From positions 29,856,459 through 29,920,458 of the forward strand of contig OZ021726.1 in the NCBI GenBank assembly GCA_963978545.1: a DNA stretch of 64,000 bases, read 5' to 3'. Both the position numbers and the translations under genes were made by a program. The notes beneath the pieces are model-generated. The model worked only from the letters and a program-made list of their open reading frames with translations. It was not told the DNA's origin and searched no databases. Below are positions 25,281-36,821 of the stretch, one piece after another (the stretch's first letter is position 1; every line of letters starts with the position of its first letter). The DNA comes from Linyphia triangularis (Eukaryota; Arthropoda; Arachnida; Araneae; Linyphiidae).

Positions 25281-25281
25281 A

Positions 25282-25987
25282 ACTAGGGATGTGGAACATC
25301 GAAAGCTTTCAATTACACTATAATATTGGTCATCGTATTAAAATTTATGGTGTTATTTACCGTTTTTATATTTTCACTCATATAAATAAAAATGGCCAGT
25401 TTGGCGATATTTTTGGTAATAATTTTTACATGGGCTTAAAAAAACACACCCCAGGATGGCAAAATTTTGCGCTATTTTTCGATCGAAATTACATTGTCCT
25501 TTCTTGTGTGAGTATCAGAAAAAAATCAGTTGTTGATGGCCGGTGCTCAAGGACAGACTGTTCTGTTAAAGGCACTCGTTTTTCAACTTTTTTTCGCATT
25601 TCTAAGAGAATTTCGGAGGTGGGGGTGTTTAGAACACCTTATAAGCATTGCCACAGAGATTTTGATCAAAATAGATTGATTCGTTTTTTAGCAATTATTG
25701 AAAAACATGATTTTTTCCCCCAAATGGCAGCTACTGATGCTCATGCGCGATTTTGACGAAAACCGGTTTCATGGTCACCACTAACCCCCACACCAAAGTT
25801 GAACCTCCTAGGTCAATTTGTTAGAGAGTAATGCTGACCACAGACACACAGACAGACATTTTTTCTAGATAACTTTTTTGAAATTAAGATGTTCTAAAAC
25901 TTGGGGGGGGGGGGGGGGGAATCGCATTTTTTTGACCGAATGCTATACTTTCATTACCATATGTAAACATACGGGTAATTGAAAGTA
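25282..25987 (-). repeat. Hairpin-ended repeat, family B, copy 3
   Basis: Reverse-oriented copy ending (minus-strand start) in the long hairpin TACTTTCAATTACCC ... GGTAATGAAAGTA at about 25945-25987, with a 13-base stem. A run of 17 G occupies 25903-25919. The 155-residue open frame here is a translation of the repeat. Confidence 0.78.
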
Positions 25988-25989
25988 GT

Positions 25990-27180
25990 AAGCAGCATCA
26001 CCAGGGGGTTCTCATTATAAATTATTATTTAATATTAAGCGGCTGCTATCAATAAGAAATGTTACTTGGTCTAGACATCATTGCGTGCTAGTAGACCATA
26101 CATTGCTTCTATCAACGTATTTATTTCTCATAAGTTAAATAATAATCTTCACTCCCTGCTGATTGCAGAGAATTGCTTGTCAGTTTTATTATTTATAATA
26201 TTACTTACTAGATAGTTTTCAAGTTCAAGAATGATTGATAAGGAACTGAGCATGGAAAATTTCCTTATATCCGAGAAAAATTAATTAGATTTTACTGTGA
26301 ATATAGCAGTACATTCAGTTTAATGGGATGTTTTTCATTCTTAAATAATGCACTTAAATTTGCCGTAGAACTAATTTACACAAAGTTGCAAAAAACATCG
26401 CTGAAAAGCGTTTTGAATTTTGTTACGTGATTTAAATATAATATTTTGTTAAATGTGAATTCTTTTCATGTGAATTCGAAAATTTTAAGTTCTTCCATTT
26501 GCGATTTCTTCATGGATTACCCTTGTATTTAGAGTTTTTGGTTGAATTTGTAATTCCGATTTCAATTTCTTGTAATTTTGATAGAATTTCCCTACATTAA
26601 TGCCCTCAGTTAGACACAGTTAATAATTTTATTATCACAGGAAGTGCTTTCGATGATCGTGTTAAATTATAATCCCTTGGCTATATTAAAGCATTCACAA
26701 GCAAAGGTCTTGAAATTAGATTTGTTGGTGTGCTAATTTAGTATGAGTACATGTATCAAGAAAATTTATGTAGTATGTGTTGCTATGGCTGTGAATACTG
26801 ACCACAGGCAAATGGGTGAAGGTTTAGTTTAAGCTTTTTACTATTGAGAATCTAAAAATTAAAAACTAGCCAATTTCACAAAGTTGATGTACAAACCTGG
26901 CAGTTTTTTTCCCTTTGATATTAAATTTTCACGTTTGTTAAGGCCCGTCGAAAGACCTACAAATTTTCTGCTAAGTGAAACATATTAATAGATAAAAATA
27001 TTAATACCCTCAGATCTTTTTATAATTCAATCATATTTAAACGGTCTTGTTCAACTGTTTGACTTAGTGTGAATACATTGATCATCCGATTCCCCATTTA
27101 AATATCGCCCATCAATTACTAGACAAATGAACTAGATCACCTATCAAAGTGAGACACGCCATTTGCATAAATCTTCCAGG
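25990..27180. other. AT-rich non-coding, nothing recognised
   Basis: No open frame or shared repeat noted. Confidence 0.4.
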
Positions 27181-27203
27181 TCTGTTCCACAGAGCCGACA
27201 GAA

Positions 27204-27530
27204 GTGGGTCAACTTGCAAAAAAGTTTCGAAGAACGTGTAACGGTCGCTTTCTAGAAAAAGACAGGCACGGAAGGGCCGTGTTATTCCGTGTGACGGCCA
27301 CTCATGAAGAAAGGGTTATTGGACTCAGTCACGTGTGCGGGACGAGACCACATTTACGAAAAATCACGTTTCTGCGAAGTTCAACGGGACTGCTCGGAGT
27401 CACTAAGTCTTTTGTTTTTGCCGATCAACTTTTGTTTCGTGATGAAAATAACAAATCTGTTGGTGTACCTATAAATTTATTGTGGGGGGGGGGGGAAGGG
27501 AGTGGAAAAGGGTTCATATCATCAAAGTAA
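27204..27530 (+). other. CpG-rich open stretch, unknown
   Basis: An open frame of 108 codons lies in a stretch clearly richer in GC and CpG than the sequence around it. The protein starts MGQLAKKFRRTCNGRF and is basic, with no domain I recognise. The last part runs through a G tract. It could be an unrecognised exon, a CpG-rich regulatory stretch or a fragment of a mobile element. There is no clear splice site to decide. Confidence 0.2.
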
Positions 27531-27534
27531 TTGC

Positions 27535-30500
27535 GAAGATTTTTAACTTTAAACCTTCTAGTATTAAAGTAAACCTAATAAAAAAAAGTCGTATTTCTGC
27601 TATTCAATGCCATTGTTTATACATTTTAACTCTTCCATCAAGTTGCAGTTTCAGATAAATAAATTCTTAAGTAAATAATAGTTTGTTTTAAAAAGGAAGT
27701 TTTTTTTTATCGAAAAACTTCCACCATTTTTTGGTTATCGCTGCAATGATCCAGGATCTGTGTCGGTTATGAGTCTTCTATCAATTTACCTTATCTTTGA
27801 AACGAAATAGCAGTTACATGATTATTATAAAATATTAAATGGTTTTGTGCAAATCAGGATAATCCAATATCTATTGGAATTACTTAAACTAAACCCAAAT
27901 AACTGGAGGAATGTGTTGTTCATGCCTTTCGTCCAACGTGCCAATATATTACATTTTCTAACTATGAAGGTAAATTTTAAAGCGTCTTAAAAAGGGATTT
28001 CTTAGTATATTAAAATCTAACTATGAAGACAAATTTTTAAAAGCGTCTTAAAAATGGATTCCTTAGTATATTAAAACTAAATTTAAAGTTCAAATTCTGA
28101 AAACTGCAGAAATCTCAATTGATGTTTGTACTGTCATCAATATCCACAAAGAGATGATAGTTCCGAATACAAAAAGATGTTTTCTGTGGTAGAACTATTT
28201 ATTACTTGTATTATGAAATTGTCTTCATTTTTAAAATTATTATCAAGTTTGTGATTTTTGAACTATAATTAAACATCTGGGGTGTTGTAATAAAATGAGT
28301 TTAATATAAATCATTAGATTAATTATCCGATATTAACCAATTGCTAAAAAACTCAAGTAATATAAGTGATTAAAGTTTGGACTTTTTTTGGTAGCACATA
28401 CAGTAATCGAATTTCGCTTGCAAGAAACAAAACTAGAAACCGAAAAAATAATAATAAAAAAATAAAAAAAATAAAAAATAAAAAAAAAAATAAAGATATA
28501 TTTTCGGTTGGAAATTGAAAATAATTAGATAGCTTCGCAATTTTATCTGGGACTTTTTTCAATTTTTCATTTAAAATTTCTATTTTTATTTTTGTTTGTT
28601 CCGAAATAGGGGACTTTCAATATTATTAAAACATTTTAAAATAAAGTTTGTTATAAATGTATGTTATATATTTTTTGCTATCAACTATGTTTTATACAGC
28701 AAGAAAAAAAAAATATCAGAAGCGCAAAAATCTGTTAATTGTAGGAATAAAAAAATATTAAAAAAAAAAATCCCTATATTATGACAAAGGTGTCCATAAT
28801 ACGGTAATTTTTGAAATGATGTGATTAAATTTCAAAAGCATTTTATAGATTTATTTAGTGGAACATATATTTATCCTTGATTTGCATAGCAAAAAAATTA
28901 ACTAAATAAAGCTGCTAAATAGTATTAGAAATAAAATAATTTTTTTAAAAATACGTAGGTTCTCCATCAATAATAAAATTGAATTACTTAAAAAAATTCT
29001 AATTAAAATAAAAATAAATAAATTTTCAAATTTAATTACAAGAGTAGTGTAGAACATTAAAACTTTTATACATTTTAAATATATTTGAATAATTAATAAG
29101 CATCATTATCCTGGTTTGACATAACTCGAATGGCAAAGAAGTACTTATTCGTTAAGACTAACTTTTTACAATTAAAACTCATAGTCTACTTTCACACAAT
29201 TTTTTTTGCTATAATTAGTATGATCTTGAATTCCTCAAAACTTTTGAATTAATCAAGACCCCCCCATGAACACTGATTTTAAAGCACACTTTCCTGTATT
29301 TTAAACTTTGATTTTACCACAGGGTCCACAAATTATATAATAATAGAGATTACTTAATTTTATAACAATAATTTTAAATAATACAAAGTAACCTTTCCAC
29401 TGTTTCCACGATCTCACCAAAAAGGAGGGCCAAAAAAGTTAAAAAAAGTCCACGGAAGAGCCTGCAAACCAATCAATCACAAAGTCTCTTTCATTTTATA
29501 ATATAAGAAGTTGTACATGGTTGGTGAACATCTCTTTACAAGAGGCGAGAGAAGGAGAACAGCGGCGTAAAGCCCTTGTCTCCGTGTACATATGAAGGAG
29601 TTGTATATGATTGGCTGAACCGGAAAGATTTGCTTAATTAGATTTTATTAGGTTAATCTATCTAACTTAACTCTCTGTGACTATAAAAAATATGGAATTT
29701 GACGATGTGTAACTAAAAATTTTTTATTATTTTTGTTCAATACTTCCCATAAAAAGACCATTATATTTAAAATTTTCAGAAAACTTTCAAAATTTGGGGG
29801 CCTCTACGCCCAGGCCTAGTGGGCCTAATGGTAAATCAGGCCCTGATGACGTTTTTTTACAGTGACAAACATTTTGTAATTTTCTAATTATGAAAAAATA
29901 ATAAAATTTACTTCAAATTATTTTCCAATATTATAAAACATTTTATTATAAATGCATTAAATTAATTGTTGTTGAAACATTAGTTTTATTATTAATTTAT
30001 TTAACATTTATAATAGATGGCGTGACAAGTCAGGATAATAACTTTTAATGGAAAAATTCAATATATTATTTATCTATAGGTTACTGTGGAACATAGAAAA
30101 GTTATTAAAAGGCTATTAATTATTTTTATACTTATTTTTAAATTGTATAATACTGTGACAAGTATTTTTCCTGTTTCGAGAAAATGACCCAGACATATAT
30201 CCTTAAATAAAAACAATTTCTAAAAAACAAATAAAAAATGAATTAGATCATGCACTTTTTATTTAAGATTTTTAAATCCTAATAATTGAACAAACAAATA
30301 ATAATAATAAGCTGGATTCTGAAAAAGAATCTATCACTGCAACTTCCATTTAGGATAAGTGTCACGCCGCTTCCCCACACATTTCTATTTTGACACATAA
30401 TGTCCAGAAACCATGCAAGTGCAATTTGAAATTTAATAACAGTATTTTATCCCTGTTAAGAGAGACAACATATTACAAAACCCAGTCATTTCTTTTAAAA

Positions 30501-31511
30501 TCAAAATGTCACCAAACTTACCAGTTTGGCGACATTTTGATGATTACACAAGCTACCAAATTTTTCAGTTCTAATCCTACATCTTTATCTGTCGCTAGGA
30601 TGTAAGCTTTTCGCTTTTGATCGAATTTTAAAGAATTTCCGGTTAAATTTTATAAGATTAAACTAATTTTATTGACACATTCTAACTGATACATGGAACA
30701 TTCTCTAGTAATTGAGCAATTTATATACAACTGCATTGAAAGTTTATTTTTGTAGGTAAATAATAAAAACTAGGTTAATTAGGTATAAATTAATAGTTTA
30801 CATTCAAAAGAACATTATAATCACTTAAACCCTATCATATAGAATCTAATACAATTTGTTCAGTATTAAATGTCCCCAAAATGTCCTTTGCTTTCCTAGT
30901 CCCCATGCATAGTTTTTAATATACAACATGTCATAAAAATGTAACATGCAAGATAATAACATTATTTAAAGTTCATAAGTCAATCAATGATTTACTAATT
31001 CAATTATTTACCAACGTGTTCATAGTTTTCTGAAATATACTTTGAAATGTTGGTCCCTTTAATTCCCTTGGCAATGTCATTCAAGCTTTAGCAATGGGCA
31101 ATTCCCGCATTTTTTAAAAACGAGTGAAATTAGTTTATATTTATGAAGAATTTCTTTCCGATTCCAAATATTCAAACAAAAGTTCTTAAAAAAGAATTAG
31201 TTATTTAAATATTAAGAAAAGAAATGGAAATCTCACTACATCAGTGTAGTGTAGAAGCTAAAATAAAATTATTTATATTTTAAATAAAATGCAATAATAA
31301 TTCAGTTTATCAATTAGTGTATTTTAATTGAATTCAAAATTCAATTATTATTGTGAATGTATGATCTGTAATACGAAAGTTGTGAATTTGTTTAGTTCTT
31401 TTAACTCATTAATATTTCAAATTTAGGGATGGAAATTAGTTACTTTTCTATACTACATAGATGAGTTTGCTTTTATAGAACCTAAATCACATAAGTTTAA
31501 TTTTTTAGTGG

Positions 31512-31561
<50 letters not shown>

Positions 31562-31740
31562 ACTTTGAAATAATTTTTTTTTTGTTTCGTGGAAAAACGG
31601 AGCTTAAGCTTCAATCTATCTTAATTTAATAAAGTTATTTTTTTATTAGTTAAGAATTTTGAATGAGTGACTAAATGCAAAATAGTATAATCCATAACAA
31701 CAAAGTTTTTAATTTATATTTTTTTATGCATTTTCAATTT
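27535..31740. other. AT-rich non-coding, no gene recognised
   Basis: A hairpin AAAATGTC(A/G)CCAAAC ... GTTTGGCGACATTTT-like lies at 30503-30540. A short G/C patch at 29797-29850 (GGGGGCCTCTACGCCC, GTGGGCCTAATGG) resembles a decayed repeat. T runs are frequent, the longest at 31513-31554 (42 T). Confidence 0.4.
27957..28077. repeat. 60-bp tandem duplication
   Basis: 'ctaactatgaag' begins both units, and 'cttagtatattaaaa' closes both. The second unit differs by a few substitutions and indels. Confidence 0.9.
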
Positions 31741-32518
31741 TATGTGCAGTTGCTACTTATTCAGCTCCAGGTCGAGTTTTCATAGTGTTTGACCACTACA
31801 ACGAAAACATTCATTCCAAACTATGTCCTGCCCCCTTCCCCTTATAAAGAACTTGATTGAATACATTATCATCCACAATGAGTCTATCTACCAAGTGTTA
31901 TCTCGATTGGATGACGGCAAGTGGGTTAATTAGTCCTCTGAAGAATTTGCCTCGTCAACCTTAAAAGGGGAAGTTTTCAATAAATAACTATCGCCAAATT
32001 GTGCATTTTGGAATTAAACTTGGTATCTAGATAATAGAAAGTGAGTAAGGGCTAACAAGTTTATCGTAAAGCAATAGTGACTTCCTCAAAACATGATAAA
32101 GAGCAATGTCATCAACAAAGAGGGTATCTGCCAAGTTTCAAAGTTTCAGTTATGATGGAAACTTGGTTTATTAGTAATCCGAAGTACCAATAGATACGTT
32201 TGTAAAAGCGGCCTTTTACACACATTCCATCAAAACTTTATAAAATGCATTGTCATCGACATCGCATTTTTCTGCTAAGTATTAGCTCGATTGAATGAAG
32301 GCAAGTGTGTTAACTAGCCATCTGAAGCGACAATAGTAGCTTGTGTAAAAGCCGTATTTTAGTGACAATGACAGCCCCCACAACTTGATAGAATGCATTC
32401 TTATTGATAACAAATCTATCTGCCAAGTTTCAGTTCGATTGGATGACGGCCAGTGGGTTAATTATCTCTCCGCAGATTTGAACGCTACAAACAAGCAAAA
32501 TCGAAATTAAAATAAAGG
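31740..32518 (-). repeat. Interspersed repeat, family C, copy 1 with internal tandem units
   Basis: Four diverged units containing 'cttgatagaatgcatt..tcat' and 'ctatctgccaagttt' begin near 31852, 32090, 32234 and 32382. The last spacings are 144 and 148 bases. The right end 'aagcaaaatcgaa..aaataaagg' matches copies at 53870-54021 and 61160-61543. Read on the minus strand those copies begin A|TCCTTTATATT or A|TCCTTGTATTT, a Helitron-like 5' end. The Helitron assignment is inference. Confidence 0.6.
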
Positions 32519-32519
32519 T

Positions 32520-33085
32520 TTTGAAAATACGATTGAAAGTCCAAAATTGTACTCAAACCATGAAAAAGTATTTATTGAAGAGAATAATGAAGTTGTGGTT
32601 TAATTTTGATTGAAAAGGTATATTTGGCAGACAATTCATGCTATCAATTTCATATATAAAGAATTTTTGAAATTCGTGCGTTAGCTCTTTATATGAGTTT
32701 GTCTTCCGACTACCAACGTTTACGAATACAAGACTTAGGAAGATGGGTGAGACATGAAAAGGTGCATATATTCGCTAAGTTTCAGGTATATTCCAGATGT
32801 TCAATCTGTGCTCTTTGGCTCACATTCAAATAGTATTAAAGCAAGTTCTAAACGTTCAACAGCATGTTCAGTGTTCACATCAAAAATCGCCACAGCAACT
32901 AATGCATCAATTTTATGTTATTAGTGCTGCTGCCACTGAAAGTACAAAAAGTATGTCCTTCAGCCCATAGCCCCATAGAATGACGTCATATCAGGAAACC
33001 TGGAGGACCATATGTTACAGAAAAAGATATACAGGCTGTTTTCTTAGAAAAACTACGACATTTTACATTTATCTGTGAAGGTTAC
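32520..33085. other. Non-coding, nothing recognised
   Basis: Somewhat richer in GC than average but without a sustained open frame. Confidence 0.35.
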
Positions 33086-33087
33086 AA

Positions 33088-33281
33088 TTGCTTCTGGTTG
33101 GTTGGTTGTATTCAGATTATCTGGAGCCGTCAGCAACACAAGGGCTATAATGCGCCGAAACATTTGTCATTAGACAAGCCAACATACATTTATAAACACC
33201 CATGCCCAACACGGGACTCGAACCCGCAACCTCGCGGTCTAGAAGCTAGCATGCTAACCACTATACCGACAGTTGCTTCTG
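33088..33281 (-). mobile_element. tRNA-derived SINE, second copy
   Basis: Body 33097-33272, flanked by TTGCTTCTG (33088-33096 and 33273-33281). On the minus strand it has a tRNA-like head with a perfect B box (GGTTCGAGTCC) and a CAACCAACCAAC tail. It is the same family and orientation as the SINE at 15302-15507 and nearly collinear with it. Confidence 0.88.
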
Positions 33282-33284
33282 AAA

Positions 33285-34140
33285 GTGTTCATACACTTTA
33301 AACATTTTGTAGAAAATCTTGTAGCTTGGAATAGAGATAGAACTTAAAGTCGAATATTTTTTCATTTCTTTTCTATAAGGTTTTGAATAGATACTCTATC
33401 TCGATACTCTATACTCTATTTCGAATTTTAATTAAGTTTCTTTTTCTAAAATAGGAAACGCAAGGAGTGAGAGAAAGAGCACGTCACAAAATTACATCAT
33501 ACATTATTAAAGTAATCGTACAACAAAACATTTTTAATAAGATCGTAAATAGTATTTTACATTGTGGAGACATGTGAAAAATCGTTTGGTTCTATGATTT
33601 GTTTGCTTTCACTTCGTAATATTCTATTTTATACTTAAAAATGGCTCGTTGTTGCAAGAAAAGAATGCACAAGAAATTGAATAATTATTACAATTAAAAT
33701 TTACTAATTTTTATCATAGCAGTGGTAAAAATCTACTCGAAATATAGTTAAATTAGTAAATTTATACTATTCGATGCTTCAATATGTGATGTTTTGAAGT
33801 AGAAAACTAGAACGAAAACAAAGTAAGAAAATTTCGTTTTACAAAGTTAACTCCACTTGAGTATATATTTATAATTAGAAAATTTGAAAGTAGCCACTTT
33901 TGAGTGCATTTAAAATTTGTACAGAATTTATTGTAATTTATAGAATTGACTGAGTTTCTACTTCAATTTTACCAGAAACTTTCAGCGAGTGATCAGATCA
34001 ATTGGATTACATGGTCGTTCTTGTTGAAGATTTTGTAAATGCGAAAAATAGAAAGCATAGTCTTTAATTTGCGAAATAAATGATTAAGTTGATAGCCCTT
34101 ACAGTATTAGAATTGTATTTTATTTGAAGATTGGTATTTT
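33285..34140. other. AT-rich non-coding, nothing recognised
   Basis: No open frame or repeat noted. Confidence 0.4.
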
Positions 34141-34189
34141 TACTTTCAATTACCCATATGTTAACAAAGGTAATAAAAATATTAAACGT

Positions 34190-34224
<35 letters not shown>

Positions 34225-35290
34225 GATTTTTTTTGCGTTTTTACATATTTTGGAATGTGTGAAAAAAAAAATGATCTGGAAAAAATATTAAGGTGTGTAA
34301 GTTTATCCGTAGTCAGCATAGATCTCATAGATCTCGAAGTGATTGACCTACGATATTCAAATTTGGTGTACGGGTTAGTATTGGCCATGAGACCTGCCAT
34401 TACAGTTTTCGTCAAAATTGCGCATACGCATAACGTAGCTGCCATGAAAAATGTATTTTTTCAGCAATTGCCAAAAAATGGTTCTAACGATTTTGATCAA
34501 AGTCGCTGTGTGTTAATACTTTTTAGGGTGTTCTAAACATCCCTACTTCCAAATTTTCGGTGGATGCTATAAAGGCTTAAAAAGTTAAAAAACGAATATC
34601 TTGAACCCTTTATAAGGCAGAGGGAAGTATACTTCCCACCAATTTCATTAATTTTAAATGTCTGTGCGAAGCTATTTTCCTACCTTTCAATTGTTAATGT
34701 CTTCATCACTTCATCATTCTCTGGAAAGAAAGTAGAAGAAATTCGGGACCTCAAGACCAATTAAATTTTCGATTTCGACTAGCACGACAACTCATTTCTG
34801 AATTTTCAAGTCGTAAACGCAAATGGCGTCCTGTAAGTTTCGTCAGCAGCAAGAAAACTGTTTCAGATGGTGTGTGATTGATTGAAGTTGGCGACCATAG
34901 GCTGTGAAATATCATGTTATGAGAAATAATAATAAAAAAAAATTAAAAAAAAAAAACATGCAGAACATAAGATGTTTTACCTTTGAATATCTCCCAGTGA
35001 ATGGTGGAAAACATATTTCCCACCCAAAAAAAATGGTTTTAAAAATCAAATTAATTTTAAGTAATAAGCTAAATTAATTTCTTTTATAAATCCATCTCAA
35101 TCCTAAACATATTTTTTCGAAACATTACTAAAAAAAATGTCCCTATATAGGGTTAACACAGAGTTCACTTCCCTTGAGCATCGCCCATCGACGATTTATT
35201 TTCTTTGTTTCACTTACAAGAAACAATAATGTACTTATCGAGAAAAGAAAAGAAAAAAAAAAAAATAAAAAAAAATCGCTAATTTCATCT
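34141..35290 (+). repeat. Hairpin-ended repeat, family B, copy 4, interrupted
   Basis: It starts TACTTTCAATTACCC at 34141 and follows copy 2 until about 34605. It is interrupted by a 547-bp insertion and resumes at 35153 with TTAACACAGAGTTC, continuing to the A-rich stretch near 35290. An A run of 28 lies at 34193-34220. Confidence 0.75.
34606..35152. mobile_element. piggyBac-like MITE
   Basis: The insert interrupts family B copy 4. Its ends are CCCTTTATAAGG at 34606 and CCCTATATAGGG ending at 35152, an inverted pair starting CCCT as in piggyBac elements. The right flank is TTAA (35153-35156) and the left flank TGAA (34602-34605), one change from TTAA. The uninterrupted copy 2 reads CTTTAACACAGAG at the same place, confirming a TTAA target. 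No transposase is encoded. Confidence 0.8.
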
Positions 35291-35291
35291 T

Positions 35292-36777
35292 TTTATCGTT
35301 TTTTTCTAGTATAGTAAATTTTTTCAATATGGTCTTTCATTAAAAGTTATAAGGTAAAAAAATGTTTTCCAAACTACAAGAAACATTACATGAAGTCTTA
35401 AAAACTGTAAAATATTAAAGCTCGTTCGAAAAACTATGCCATAAAAATTTAATCTTTGAATTTATTATAAAGTTTATAACGAAAATAAATATATTTTTTT
35501 CCATATTTTCCATAAAAATATTCTTCAGATACAAATAAATCACATTGCATTAAAGATAAAACTTCTTTTGTTAAAAAATATCCAGTTCTATAATTTTTAT
35601 CGGAAAATGTTTCATAACAGTTTGGTTTTAAAAGGTTGAAATTTAGAAAGTTTTTTTTTTATTTTCAAGTTGTTGAAGTTGACTTGTGACAAATTTTGAA
35701 GAACAAAAAATGTCCTTAAATTTTTTTTTTTCAATTAAATAAATTCCAACAAAAATATAACCACCATAATTTTTTTTTTTTAAAATTTTAAATTTACACT
35801 TTGAAACCTCTGTCTATTCGATATTGCTTTTCACAAAATGATTCATTGAGAGTTCTTGCAACTGGTCATGTGTCCTTTCACTTGTTGCATAAAGAAACAA
35901 TCTCTGTAAAAGGTTTTAACTGCATATATACTTCAGCATCCTGAACCAACATCTGCTGAATTATTTAGTAACTTATAGAGACAATTGAAATGGCAAACAA
36001 ATTTACTTCTAAGTATTTGCTGCTATTAACTATTTATATATTTGATTATTAAGTTTCAATTTTTAAATGAAAAGGGCTTTCAAAATTATTTCTAAGGCTA
36101 ACAACAATTTTTATTAGGCAGAGAAAACTAATAATTTAGAACAGGGTTGGCATGGTTTAAACCAAATGTTTTTTTTAAAAGAATAATTTAAAGTTGTATT
36201 TTTATTTGTTTATTTATAATTAGATTTTTAAAATTATTTTTTGTTGTAAATAACTTTTTTAAAATAAATCTTATAATGAAAGACTATTGAAGTTTTTATA
36301 AGTATCAACAATAAGTTTTTATATTGATCTAATGGATTTATAAATGTTTTAAAATTATGCAAAATTATGAATTAAAATTAAATTATAAGCTGCATTTTAA
36401 ATTTGTTTCAGAAATAAAGATTTTGTGCTTTAATAACTTATTTCTAAACCTTAAAAATATCCTTTTGTACAACTTATTACCATTACTGATGAATATAAAA
36501 GCATTGTTACATGTAGATGAAGTAAACAATTACTATTGTATTATATTGTATACATTGAATTTAAAAAAATGTATCTCTAAATATAATATTAAATTTAATA
36601 TGATTTGAGTGTCCACATATTTAGCAATTGTTTACTTAATTTAAATTATTTTCAAAAGGAATATTATTTGTTATTTGGACAAATTATTCTAGTTAATGTA
36701 AAATTTTATTTATAAATATGTATACATGTAATTAGAAAAGGATTTTTTAAAAAAGAACCTGATTAAAACCAAAAACT

Positions 36778-36821
<44 letters not shown>

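Noticed and set aside
25289..25756. 155-codon plus-strand frame, the longest in the window
   Set aside because: It lies entirely within family B copy 3 read backward, and the equivalent frame is broken in the other copies.
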